Source: Sphingomonas sp. NFR15
Lineage (GTDB): Bacteria > Pseudomonadota > Alphaproteobacteria > Sphingomonadales > Sphingomonadaceae
NCBI RefSeq assembly: GCF_900103265.1
Contig: NZ_FMWX01000007.1
Coordinates: 124,001 to 188,000 of the forward strand
Direction: 5' to 3'
DNA length: 64,000 nucleotides
Every line of letters begins with the position of its first letter. Within the stretch, counting starts at the first letter, position 1. The position numbers and the translations under genes were made by a program. The notes under the pieces were generated by a model, which was not told the origin of the DNA, searched no databases, and worked only from the letters and a program-made list of their open reading frames with translations. Shown here piece by piece: positions 24,602 through 32,694 of the stretch.

Positions 24602-25486
24602 ATGAGTGATACCCATGTACCGTCGCGCGTCTTTCCGCGCGCTCGCCAGGATGCCGAAAAAGCCAAGACCGGCGTCAGCACCCCCCAAACCGAAACCCCG
24701 GCCTACCGCCTCGCTTTCCAGGATATGGATTTCCTGCTGCGCGAGGATCTGCGTCCGGTGCGTTTCCAGCTCGAACTGCTCAAGCCCGAACTGATCCTCG
24801 AAGAGGCGAACATCGCCTCGACTTTCGTGTTCTACGGTTCGGCGCGCATCCCGGAGCCTGCCAAGGCGCAGGCGATGCTCGATCTCGCGCAGGGCGATGA
24901 AGCGCGGGTGATCGCCGAGCGGCTGGTCGCCAAATCGCATTATTACGATGTCGCGCGCGAACTCGCCGGCCTGGCGAGCCGCTTCCCCAACGACGAGGCG
25001 GGCAAGCGCCACTTCGTCGTCTGTTCGGGCGGCGGCCCCTCGATCATGGAAGCCGCCAACCGCGGCGCGGCCGAGGCGGGGCATGAATCGATCGGCCTCA
25101 ACATCGTGCTGCCGCACGAACAGGCGCCAAACCGGTATGTCACCCCGGCGCTGTCGATGCAGTTCCACTATTTCGCGCTGCGCAAGATGCATTTCCTGCT
25201 CCACGCGCGCGCGCTGGCGGCGTTCCCCGGCGGGTTCGGCACGTTCGACGAACTGTTCGAGCTGCTCACGCTGATCCAGACCGGTAAGATCGCGCCGATT
25301 CCGGTGCTGCTCTACGGTCGCGATTTCTGGAACCGCGTCGTCGATTTTCAGGCGTTGGTCGAGGAAGGGGTGGTCTCGCGCCGCGATCTCAACATCTTCA
25401 AGTTCGTCGAGACGGCGCAGGAAGGCTGGGACGTGGTACGCGACTTCTACCGTGACGCCGATCCGGCGGTGTTTCCGGCGGAGTGA
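24602..25486 (+). CDS. LOG/TIGR00730 family protein (nucleotide monophosphate phosphoribohydrolase-like)
   Basis: This 294-residue Rossmann-like protein has the LOG motif PGGFGTFDELFELLTLIQTGK at about residue 207 (P-G-G-x-G-T-x-x-E) and the nucleotide-binding VVCSGGGPSIMEAANRGAAEAG. Family members cleave AMP-type nucleotides or activate cytokinin precursors. The ~80-residue N-terminal extension, with FQLELLKPELILEE, marks the longer bacterial subgroup. ATG 24602 begins MSDTHVPS. It converges on cycM. Confidence 0.9.
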   Translation: MSDTHVPSRVFPRARQDAEKAKTGVSTPQTETPAYRLAFQDMDFLLREDLRPVRFQLELLKPELILEEANIASTFVFYGSARIPEPAKAQAMLDLAQGDEARVIAERLVAKSHYYDVARELAGLASRFPNDEAGKRHFVVCSGGGPSIMEAANRGAAEAGHESIGLNIVLPHEQAPNRYVTPALSMQFHYFALRKMHFLLHARALAAFPGGFGTFDELFELLTLIQTGKIAPIPVLLYGRDFWNRVVDFQALVEEGVVSRRDLNIFKFVETAQEGWDVVRDFYRDADPAVFPAE

Positions 25487-25499
25487 TCCGCTTCTTCGA

Positions 25500-25583
25500 C
25501 CGTTCGCACTGAGCGAAGTCGGAGCGCATGCCCGCGCGCATGCGCTTGCGGCACGTCCTTCGACTTCGCTCAGGACGAACGGG
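25500..25583. repeat. Family A palindromic repeat
   Basis: Arms CGTTCGCACTGAGCGAAGTC and GACTTCGCTCAGGACGAACG lie between convergent LOG and cycM genes. Confidence 0.9.
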
Positions 25584-25610
25584 GGCTGAGCGTCAGGCAC
25601 GTCAACCCAC

Positions 25611-25680
25611 CCGTTCGTGCCGAGCGAAGTCGAGGCACCTACGCTTCGTTGGCCCCTCGACTTCGCCCGGGGCGAACGGA
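25611..25680. repeat. Family A palindromic repeat, second copy in the same gap
   Basis: Arms CCGTTCGTGCCGAGCGAAGT and ACTTCGCCCGGGGCGAACGG lie 27 bp from the previous copy, in the same orientation. Confidence 0.88.
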
Positions 25681-25688
25681 TAGGGTGG

Positions 25689-26354
25689 TCACTTCTCCGC
25701 AGGGGCCGCCGCGTTCGCGGGCGTGGCGACATTCGACAGGCCTTCCGCGCTCGGCTTGGCTTCTTCGCCCGGCGCGGCGGGGGCGGCACCGGGGGGTGCC
25801 TTGGCGTCGGTCGCGGTCGGCGCGCCGGCTTGCGGGGCGGGCAGCGGCAGGTTCGAACCCTGCTGATTGAGGTAGAGGATCACGTCGGCACGGTCCTTGG
25901 CGGCCGACAGGCCGGCGAAGGTCATCTTGGTGCCGGGCACATATTTGCGCGGGCTGGCGAGCCACTGGTTGAGCGCCTCGAAATCCCAGGTGCCGCCCTT
26001 GCCCTTCAACGCGTCGGAGAAGGCGAAGCCGCCCTTGCCCTGGCCCTTGGCCTCGCCGACCGTGCCCCACAGGTTCGGGCCGATGCCGTTGGCGCCGCCC
26101 TGATTGATCGTGTGGCAGGCGGCGCATTTCTTGAAGACTTCGGCGCCGTGGGCGGCATCGGCCTTGGCGAGCAGGTTGGCGATCGGTTCCTCGGCCTCGC
26201 CGCCGCCGGCATCGGCGGCGACGCCCTCGACGGGATAACCGGCTTTCTCTGGCTTTTCCGCCGTGAACAGAGTGCTGCCCGCGATGGTCAGCGCCAGCGC
26301 GGCGGCACACGCGCCCAGCGTCCACCCCGCGATCGTGTTTGTACGGCTGTCCAT
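25689..26354 (-). CDS. cycM: Membrane-anchored c-type cytochrome (CycM-like)
   Basis: This 221-residue protein has an uncleaved N-terminal membrane anchor (about 9-30) and a class I cytochrome c domain. Heme attachment is CAACH (77-81), followed by GGANGIGPNLWGTVG, and the axial Met is in PGTKMTFAGL. The C-terminal ~50 residues are a Pro/Ala-rich tail. It is likely to carry electrons from the bc1 complex to the aa3 oxidase on the periplasmic face. It is divergent from pheA with 106 bp between starts. Confidence 0.9.
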   Translation of the reverse strand: MDSRTNTIAGWTLGACAAALALTIAGSTLFTAEKPEKAGYPVEGVAADAGGGEAEEPIANLLAKADAAHGAEVFKKCAACHTINQGGANGIGPNLWGTVGEAKGQGKGGFAFSDALKGKGGTWDFEALNQWLASPRKYVPGTKMTFAGLSAAKDRADVILYLNQQGSNLPLPAPQAGAPTATDAKAPPGAAPAAPGEEAKPSAEGLSNVATPANAAAPAEK

Positions 26355-26460
26355 CGTTGCGTGGCCCCTCTCCGATATTATCCCACCCTTAGATTCGCCG
26401 GCACGCCACCGCAAGCCAAGCTTGTGCGCGGCGGGCGCCATCGCTAGGGCCTCGCCGATC

Positions 26461-27351
26461 ATGGAAAACTTCGCAGCACCGGCGCGACCGATCGTCGCGC
26501 GCATGATCGAACAAGCCGCCGCCGCGCCGCACCGCGCGGTCGCGTTCCAGGGCGCGCCGGGGGCCAATTCGCACATCGCCGCGCTGGAAGCGTTTCCGGG
26601 CTGTCTGCCGCTGCCCTGTTTCGACTTCTCCGACGCGATCGACGCGGTGCGCGAGGGGCTTGCGGACTGCGCGATCATCCCGATCGAGAATTCGCTTCAC
26701 GGGCGCGTCGCCGATATCCATTTCCTGCTCCCCGAATCGGGGCTGACCATCACCGGCGAACATTTCCTGCCGATCCGCTATGCGCTGATGGGGCTGGGGC
26801 CGGTTAGCGGCGTGCGGGACGCAATGAGCCATCCGCAGGCGCTCGGCCAATGCCGCCACTGGCTGCGCGAGCACGGTATCGCACCGGTCAGCTATCCCGA
26901 TACCGCGGGTGCGGCGGCGATGGTGGTCGAACTCGGCGACCCCGCCACCGCCGCGCTCGCCCCTCCGGGCGCCGCCGAGATCTACGGCCTGGAAACGCTC
27001 GCCACCGACATCGCCGACGCCGACCACAACACCACCCGCTTCGTCGTGCTGGCGCGCGCCGGCCATCCGCCCACCGGCGAGGGGCCGTTCATGACGACGC
27101 TGATCTTCAAGGTGAAGAACGTGCCCGCCGCACTCTACAAGGCGATGGGCGGGTTCGCGACCAATGGCGTCAACATGACCAAGCTGGAAAGCTATCAGCA
27201 GGGCGGCACCTTCGCCGCGACCGAATTCTATTGCGATATCGAGGGCCGCCCCGGCGACCCCAATGTCGACCGCGCGCTGGAGGAACTGGGCTTCCATTCG
27301 AAATCGATGCGCGTGCTGGGCGCGTATCCGAGGGCGAGGGCGCGGGGCTGA
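26461..27351 (+). CDS. pheA: Prephenate dehydratase
   Basis: This 296-residue enzyme decarboxylates and dehydrates prephenate to phenylpyruvate for phenylalanine synthesis. The catalytic domain has VAFQGAPGANSHIAA at the start, IPIENSLHGRV, and the TRF motif (HNTTRFVVLAR). The ACT domain at about 205-285 has the ESYQ segment (NMTKLESYQQGGTFAATEFYCDIEG) that binds Phe for feedback control. There is no chorismate mutase domain, so it is monofunctional. The frame is open upstream but ATG 26461 gives the family-like N-terminus. Confidence 0.94.
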   Translation: MENFAAPARPIVARMIEQAAAAPHRAVAFQGAPGANSHIAALEAFPGCLPLPCFDFSDAIDAVREGLADCAIIPIENSLHGRVADIHFLLPESGLTITGEHFLPIRYALMGLGPVSGVRDAMSHPQALGQCRHWLREHGIAPVSYPDTAGAAAMVVELGDPATAALAPPGAAEIYGLETLATDIADADHNTTRFVVLARAGHPPTGEGPFMTTLIFKVKNVPAALYKAMGGFATNGVNMTKLESYQQGGTFAATEFYCDIEGRPGDPNVDRALEELGFHSKSMRVLGAYPRARARG

Positions 27352-27360
27352 GCCCGCCGC

Positions 27361-27427
27361 ATTCCCGCGCGAAATCGAGGGACATGCGCGGGAGCACAGG
27401 TGTCTCGATGTCGCTCGACCCGAACGG
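27361..27427. repeat. Family A palindromic repeat, degenerate copy
   Basis: The arms resemble GCGCGAAATCGAGGGACATG and CTCGATGTCGCTCGACCCGA. It lies between convergent pheA and nudC. Confidence 0.65.
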
Positions 27428-27433
27428 TCTGGG

Positions 27434-28303
27434 CTAAGCGTCCTTGGCCCAAGCATGCAGCAGCGTGTTGGCGATCGCATAGGGCGGCGGCGGCAGGAAC
27501 GAACCCGGTTCGCCCGCGAGGATCCGGCGCACCTCTTCGCGCGGCACCCACATCGCATCCTCAAGTTCGTTGGTGTCGAGCGTGATGCGGTCGTCGTCGG
27601 CGCAGCCGATGCACGCGATCATCAGCGAGGAGGGGAACGGCCAGGGCTGGCTGGCGATGTAGCGCACCTCGCGCACGCGCACGCCGGCTTCCTCGGCGAT
27701 CTCGCGCACGACCGCTTCCTCGATGCTTTCGCCGGGTTCGAGGAATCCCGCCAGCGCCGAATAGCGCCCCGGTGGAAACGTGGGCTGCCGCCCGAGCAGC
27801 GCACGCCCCTCATGTTCGGCGATCATGATGACGACCGGATCGACACGCGGAAAATGCTCGGCGTGGCAGTTCGGGCACAGGCGCGCCCAGCCGGCGCGAA
27901 ACATCTCGGTCGGTGCGCCGCAATTGGCGCAGAAGCGGTGGCGCGCGTGCCAATCGAGCACGCTGCGCGCACCCGCATAGGTCGCGGCCTCGCCGGGGGC
28001 GAACCGGCCGAGCAGATCCATCAGCCGCGCCGAGCGACGCGAAGGCGCGGCCCCCGCCGCCGAGAAGGCGGCGAAATACGGCACGCCGCCGCCAAGCCCG
28101 AGCAGTACGAGTTCGGCGTCCTCCGGCGCGTCCGCCAGACCGGTCCAGATCAGCCGGCCCTCGCCGTCCACGTCGGGCTCATAGCCATCGAGCCTGAGCA
28201 GCCGCGCGGCGGGATCACGCGCGGCGGCGGCGAAGCCTTCGGGATCGTGGCGCAGCGCGTCCGACCGGTCGAGCAGTCCGCCGGTGAAGCCGGGCGCGAT
28301 CAC
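27434..28303 (-). CDS. nudC: NAD(+) diphosphatase NudC
   Basis: This 289-residue Nudix enzyme cleaves NADH to NMNH and AMP and can remove NAD caps from RNA. Zinc ribbon: CANCG...LCPNC. Nudix box: GFLEPGESIEEAVVREIAEEAGV. The NADH pyrophosphatase signature SQPWPFPSSLM follows. A GTG start at 28303 is chosen because it overlaps the upstream stop (GTGA) and yields the family-typical start APGFTGGLLDRSDALR. It is the last gene of a mutY-serine hydrolase-nudC unit. Confidence 0.93.
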   Translation of the reverse strand: MIAPGFTGGLLDRSDALRHDPEGFAAAARDPAARLLRLDGYEPDVDGEGRLIWTGLADAPEDAELVLLGLGGGVPYFAAFSAAGAAPSRRSARLMDLLGRFAPGEAATYAGARSVLDWHARHRFCANCGAPTEMFRAGWARLCPNCHAEHFPRVDPVVIMIAEHEGRALLGRQPTFPPGRYSALAGFLEPGESIEEAVVREIAEEAGVRVREVRYIASQPWPFPSSLMIACIGCADDDRITLDTNELEDAMWVPREEVRRILAGEPGSFLPPPPYAIANTLLHAWAKDA

Positions 28304-29622
28304 CGATAGCGCGCCAGATCGGTGCGCAACGCCTTGGCGACATCGCTGCGGATCGGCCATTTGTCGCTCGGCAGATAGTTGACCATGACGGTGCCGCGGA
28401 AGCGCCGTACCGGATCGACCCAGAAGATCGTTCCGGCGGCCCCGCCCCAGGCATAGGTGCCCTTGTGCGCGCCGCCCGGCACATCGACGAGGGTGACCGA
28501 GCCGCCCGCGCCATAGCCCATCGTCGCGGCACCGCCGGCGGTGCCGCCGGTCGCGCCCGACACGCTGGTATAGGTCACGCCCGGCGGCAGCAGGTTCGAC
28601 ATCATCAGCGCAGCCGTCTCCGGCTTGACGAGCCGCACCCCGTCGAGCGCGCCGCCATCTTGCAACAGGTGCGTGAAGCGATCGTAATCGCGCGCCGAGG
28701 AGACCAGCCCGGCGCCGCCATAGGGGAAGCTCGGCGGCTGGAGGAACACCGAACTCGCGCCCCGATCGAGGGGGACGCGCCCGTCGCCGACCCAGACATA
28801 GCCGGTCGCCAGCCGCTTCGCCTCGCTGCCCGGCACGGTGAAATAGGTCGAGGTCATGCCGAGCGGCGTGAAGATGCGCGTTTGCAGGAAGCGATCGAAC
28901 GGCATCCCGCTCGCCACCTCAATCACGCGGCCCATCACGTCGAGGCCGATCGAATAGCTCCATTTGGTGCCCGGCTCGGCGATCAGCGGCAGCGTGGCGA
29001 CCGTGTTGGCGAAATCCTCAAGCGTCTTGGGGCGGGTGAGCCGCATCTTCGCCTCGCTCTTGGCGTCGGCGGTGAAGGGGGTGATGCCCGCTTTCTCATA
29101 GGCGTCGAGCAGCGGCCCGCGCGTGATGATCGTATAGCCGAGGCCGGCGGTGTGGGTCAGCAACTGGCGGATCGTGATCGGGCTGGCGGCGGGTTTGCTC
29201 GCCAGCGAATCGGGGCTGATCTGCACCCGCATCGTCTTGAACGCGGGAATGAAGTCCGACACCGGCTGGTCGAGCCCGATCTTGCCCTGTTCGATCAGCA
29301 TCATCGCGGCGAGCGCGGTGATCGGCTTGGTCATCGAATAGACCCGCCACAGGCTGTCGGGCCCGGCGGCGGGGGCGGTCGCCTCGTCGGCGATGCGCCC
29401 GGCCGAGACGAACACGGTCGGCAGGTCGCCCGCGCCGAACGCGCCGACGATGCCGGGCGTCTTGTCGGTACGAACGTAGGATTCGAACAATGCCTGCGTG
29501 TCGGGCAGGGGACTCGTCGTGGCCACGGACGCTGGCGCGGAGGCCGGCATCGCCTGGAACGCGAGCGCGCCGCTCGCCAGCAATGCGGCCAGCGCGGCCC
29601 CCGAAGCGATCTGTCGGATCAT
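28300..29622 (-). CDS. Serine hydrolase, beta-lactamase/EstB family
   Basis: This 440-residue secreted protein has an N-terminal signal (MIRQIASGAALAALLASGALA) and a class C-like serine hydrolase fold. The nucleophile motif is S-M-T-K (VYSMTKPITALAAMML), the second motif is Y-S-I (WSYSIGLDVMGRVIE), and the third region is the HKGTYAWGGAAGTIFWVDP stretch, where KTG would be in true beta-lactamases. It is more probably an esterase or peptidase-like enzyme than a lactamase. It overlaps mutY upstream and nudC downstream by 4 nt each. Confidence 0.92.
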   Translation of the reverse strand: MIRQIASGAALAALLASGALAFQAMPASAPASVATTSPLPDTQALFESYVRTDKTPGIVGAFGAGDLPTVFVSAGRIADEATAPAAGPDSLWRVYSMTKPITALAAMMLIEQGKIGLDQPVSDFIPAFKTMRVQISPDSLASKPAASPITIRQLLTHTAGLGYTIITRGPLLDAYEKAGITPFTADAKSEAKMRLTRPKTLEDFANTVATLPLIAEPGTKWSYSIGLDVMGRVIEVASGMPFDRFLQTRIFTPLGMTSTYFTVPGSEAKRLATGYVWVGDGRVPLDRGASSVFLQPPSFPYGGAGLVSSARDYDRFTHLLQDGGALDGVRLVKPETAALMMSNLLPPGVTYTSVSGATGGTAGGAATMGYGAGGSVTLVDVPGGAHKGTYAWGGAAGTIFWVDPVRRFRGTVMVNYLPSDKWPIRSDVAKALRTDLARYR

Positions 29623-30659
29623 GCGGTCACTCTCCTGATTTCAGCGGCGGCCTTGGCGAAAACGGTCGGCAGCCCGGCTGATTCGAGATCGGCGACGGGC
29701 CACCATTCGCCGGCCACCGCATGCCCGTGCGCCTGGCCGATCGCAAGCGCGAGTTCGAGGCGGAAATGGGTGAAGACATGTCCCACCGTGCCGGACAGCA
29801 TCTGCCAGTTCGACCGCACCGGCGCGTCCGCCAGCACCGGCGGCGCGGCGGCCCACGGCCCGGTCGGGAGCGCGCGCATCCCGCCGAGCAGACCCTTGGG
29901 CGGGCGGCGCACCAACAGCACGCGGCCGGCATCCTCCAGCCAGAAGATCGTGCCGTAGCGCTGCGGCTTCGCCGCCCTGGCGGGTTTGACCGGGTAGGCA
30001 TCGGCCATGCCCGCCGCATGCGCGAGACACGCTGCGCTGAGCGGGCAGGCGAGGCAGGCGGGGTTGCGCGGCGTACAGACGCTCGACCCTAGGTCCATCA
30101 TCGCCTGCGCGAAGTCGCCGGGCCGGTCGGCCGGGGTGATCGTGTCGGTTGCGGCGCGGATCGTCTCCATCGCGGCGGGGAGCGGCGTGGCGATCGCGAA
30201 CAGCCGCGCCACCACGCGCGCGACATTGGCGTCGACCACCGCCGCGCGTTCGCCAAAGGCGATCGCGGCGATCGCGGCGGCGGTATAAGCGCCGACGCCC
30301 GGCAAGGCGCGCAGCCCCGCCTCGGTCTCGGGAAACGCGCCCGCCGCGGCGACCACGCGCGCGCAGGCGATCAGGTTGCGCGCCCGCGCATAGTAGCCGA
30401 GCCCCGCCCAGGCGGCCATCAGCTCGGCCTCGTCGGCCGCCGCCAGCGCATCCACGCTTGGCCAGCGCGCGACGAACATCTCGAACTTGGGCCGCACCGC
30501 CGCGACCGTGGTCTGCTGGAGCATGATCTCGGACAGCCACACCCGGTACGGGTCGGCGCGCGGGTGTCCGGGTGGGCTGCGCCACGGCAAGGCGCGGGCA
30601 TGCGCATCGTACCAGTCGAGCAAAGGCCCGGCGATGTTGGAAGGAAGCTTGGCGCGCAC
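29619..30659 (-). CDS. mutY: A/G-specific adenine glycosylase
   Basis: This 346-residue repair enzyme removes adenine opposite 8-oxoguanine. Catalytic Glu is in WLSEIMLQQT, helix-hairpin-helix LPGVGAYTAAAIAAIAFG, catalytic Asp in AVVDANVARV, and the 4Fe-4S ligands are spaced C-x6-C-x2-C-x5-C (CTPRNPACLACPLSAAC). The C-terminal Nudix-like domain (TIFWLEDAGRVLLVRRP...GTVGHVFTHFRLEL) recognises oxoG. The GTG at 30659 is the likely start. It is divergent from the DUF721 gene, 26 bp away. Confidence 0.95.
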   Translation of the reverse strand: MRAKLPSNIAGPLLDWYDAHARALPWRSPPGHPRADPYRVWLSEIMLQQTTVAAVRPKFEMFVARWPSVDALAAADEAELMAAWAGLGYYARARNLIACARVVAAAGAFPETEAGLRALPGVGAYTAAAIAAIAFGERAAVVDANVARVVARLFAIATPLPAAMETIRAATDTITPADRPGDFAQAMMDLGSSVCTPRNPACLACPLSAACLAHAAGMADAYPVKPARAAKPQRYGTIFWLEDAGRVLLVRRPPKGLLGGMRALPTGPWAAAPPVLADAPVRSNWQMLSGTVGHVFTHFRLELALAIGQAHGHAVAGEWWPVADLESAGLPTVFAKAAAEIRRVTA

Positions 30660-30685
30660 GCCCCGGCTATGGCATGGACTGCGCG

Positions 30686-31216
30686 ATGAGCAAACGTCGC
30701 CCTCCCACCGAACCGGCGCCCGCGCCGCGTCGCGGCGGCGGCGCACGCGCGGTCGCCGAACTGCTGCCCGACGCGACTCGCACCGCCTTCCGCCGGTTCG
30801 GCTTCGTCCAGAGCGCCGTCGTGACGCGCTGGGGCGAGATCGTCGGCAGCCGCTATGCCGGTGTGTCGGCGCCCGAATCGATCAAATTCCCGCAGGGCGA
30901 GCGCAGCGGCGGCACGCTCAACCTGGTCGTGCGCGGCGCGCATGCGACGATGATGCAGCATATCGCGCCCGAGATCGTCGAGCGCGTCAACCGCTTCTTC
31001 GGCTATGACGCGGTCGCGCGCGTGCTGATCCGCCAGGGCGACGTGCCCGCGCCCCGCCCGCGCGCCGCGCCGCCGTCGCTCAAGCCAGTGCCGGTCGAGC
31101 TCGGCGCCAGCCTGCGGGCGATCGCGGACCCGGAATTGAAAGCGGTGCTCGAGGCGCTGGCGGCGGGCGTCGCATCGACGCGCGGCGCGCCGACAGTAGG
31201 GAAGGGTGAGGAATGA
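30686..31216 (+). CDS. DUF721 domain protein
   Basis: This 176-residue protein has the DUF721 core: FVQSAVVTRWGEIVGSRYAGVSAPESIKF, LNLVVRGAHATMMQHIAPEIVERVNRFFGYDAVARVLIRQG. Proteins of this family lie near replication or secretion genes and are thought to bind nucleic acid; no enzymatic role is known. ATG 30686 is preferred; another in-frame ATG is 12 nt upstream. The stop overlaps the next start by 4 nt, linking it to the thioredoxin genes. Confidence 0.87.
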   Translation: MSKRRPPTEPAPAPRRGGGARAVAELLPDATRTAFRRFGFVQSAVVTRWGEIVGSRYAGVSAPESIKFPQGERSGGTLNLVVRGAHATMMQHIAPEIVERVNRFFGYDAVARVLIRQGDVPAPRPRAAPPSLKPVPVELGASLRAIADPELKAVLEALAAGVASTRGAPTVGKGEE

Positions 31217-31893
31217 AGCGTTGGCTGGCGGCTCTGCTGGTGATTCTGGGGCTGGCGGCGCTCCCCGCCGCCGCCGCCGCCGCGCCCGACTGGACCAAGG
31301 TCGCGAGCAAGACCGCGAGCGGCGCGTATGTGATCGGCAACCCGAAAGCCAAGGTGAAGCTGATCGAATATCTCAGCTACACCTGCCCGCATTGCGGCGC
31401 GTTCAGTGTCGAGTCAGCGGCGACGCTCAAGGACACGTTCGTGAAGTCCGGCTCGACCAGCATCGAAGTGCGCAACGCGGTGCGGGATCGCGTCGATCTC
31501 GCCGCCGCGCAGCTCGCGCGCTGCGCCGGCCCGGCGGGCTTCTCGGCGACCACTGACGCGATCTTCGCGCAGCAGCAGGCATGGCTGCCGCGCGCGTTCG
31601 ACTATGACCAGATCAACGGCGCGCGACTGGCCAGCTATCCGGTCGGCGCGCAGTTGAAGAAGATCGCGACCGGCGGCGGGCTTGACCAAATGATGCGCGG
31701 GCGCGGGATGAGCGACGCGGCGATCGACGCATGCTTCGCCGACGAGGCCGGCATCGCCGCCATCGCCAAGCTGAGCGACGCATCGTGGAAGGAGGTGCGC
31801 TCCACCCCGTCCTTCGTGCTCAACGGCAAGCCCTATGAATACAAAGGCTGGGCCGATCTCGAAAAGGCGCTGCGTGCCGCCGGCGCCCACTGA
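31213..31893 (+). CDS. Periplasmic DsbA-family thioredoxin protein
   Basis: This 226-residue protein has a cleavable signal (about 1-24) and a DsbA fold. The redox motif CPHC is at 58-61 in LIEYLSYTCPHCGAFS, and the cis-Pro loop is in STPSFVLNGK. It likely introduces or isomerises disulfides in the periplasm. It is translated with the DUF721 gene (ATGA overlap) and is followed 27 bp later by a paralogue. Confidence 0.92.
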   Translation: MKRWLAALLVILGLAALPAAAAAAPDWTKVASKTASGAYVIGNPKAKVKLIEYLSYTCPHCGAFSVESAATLKDTFVKSGSTSIEVRNAVRDRVDLAAAQLARCAGPAGFSATTDAIFAQQQAWLPRAFDYDQINGARLASYPVGAQLKKIATGGGLDQMMRGRGMSDAAIDACFADEAGIAAIAKLSDASWKEVRSTPSFVLNGKPYEYKGWADLEKALRAAGAH

Positions 31894-31920
31894 CCCTTTT
31901 TCTCCAGGAGCTAACTCAGA

Positions 31921-32667
31921 ATGACCATGCGTTTGTCGGTCGCGATCGTCGCGGCGATCACCCTCGCCGCTTGCAAGCCCGCCGCCGATACCGGCGGCAG
32001 TGGCGCGACGTCGGCGCCGGTCGCCGCCAAGCCCGCGCCGGCCGGCCAGAGCTGGGTGGATACCGTCGCCAAGACCGACGACGGCGGCTACCGCATGGGC
32101 AACCCCGATGCGCCGGTGAAGCTGATCGAATATGGCTCGCGCACCTGCCCGCATTGCGGCGTGTTCGATGCCGAGGGTCTGCCCAAGCTGAAGGCCGGGC
32201 CGATCGCGGCGGGCAAGCTCTCGTACGAATTCCATGATTATCCGGTCCACAACCAGCTCGATCTCGGCCCGATCCTGCTCGGCCAGTGCGTCGAGCCGGC
32301 GCAATTCTTCCCGATGCTCGACCAGATGTTCGCCAACCAGGAATCGCTGATCTACCGCAAGGACCAGATCCCCGCCGCCGATCAGGCCCGGCTCAACACC
32401 GCGACGCCCGCCGAGGTCATTTCGTACCTCGCCAACTTCTACGGCTATCTCGATTTCGTGAAGCAGCGCGGCGTGCCCGAGGCCAAGGCCAAGGCGTGCC
32501 TCGCCGACGGCAAGGCGCTCGAGGCGATCGCCAAGCAGACCGACACCGCCAACCAGAAATACAATATCACTGGCACGCCGACCTTCATCGTCAACGGCAA
32601 GGTCGTGCCCAATGCGGCGGCGTACGAGCAGCTCGAACCCGCGCTGAAGGCCGCCGGCGCGCTGTAA
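31921..32667 (+). CDS. DsbA-family thioredoxin lipoprotein
   Basis: This 248-residue paralogue of the previous gene has a lipobox (ITLAAC, Cys18), an Ala/Pro linker and a DsbA fold. CPHC is at 76-79 (YGSRTCPHCGVFD), followed by FHDYPVHNQLDL and the cis-Pro loop GTPTFIVNGK. Lipid anchoring suggests it works at a membrane surface on different substrates from its soluble neighbour. CAGGAG lies before the ATG. smc follows after 27 bp. Confidence 0.92.
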   Translation: MTMRLSVAIVAAITLAACKPAADTGGSGATSAPVAAKPAPAGQSWVDTVAKTDDGGYRMGNPDAPVKLIEYGSRTCPHCGVFDAEGLPKLKAGPIAAGKLSYEFHDYPVHNQLDLGPILLGQCVEPAQFFPMLDQMFANQESLIYRKDQIPAADQARLNTATPAEVISYLANFYGYLDFVKQRGVPEAKAKACLADGKALEAIAKQTDTANQKYNITGTPTFIVNGKVVPNAAAYEQLEPALKAAGAL

Positions 32668-32694
32668 CGCGCTAGGCCAGTCGGGGGGCTGAGG

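Noticed and set aside
25611..25680. Insertion sequence or transposon ends in repeat pairs
   Set aside because: Elements are under 100 bp, carry no transposase and show no target duplications that I could see.
28300..29622. Beta-lactamase resistance gene
   Set aside because: The SxxK and YxI motifs are present but the KTG region and overall layout fit EstB-like esterases; no resistance should be inferred.
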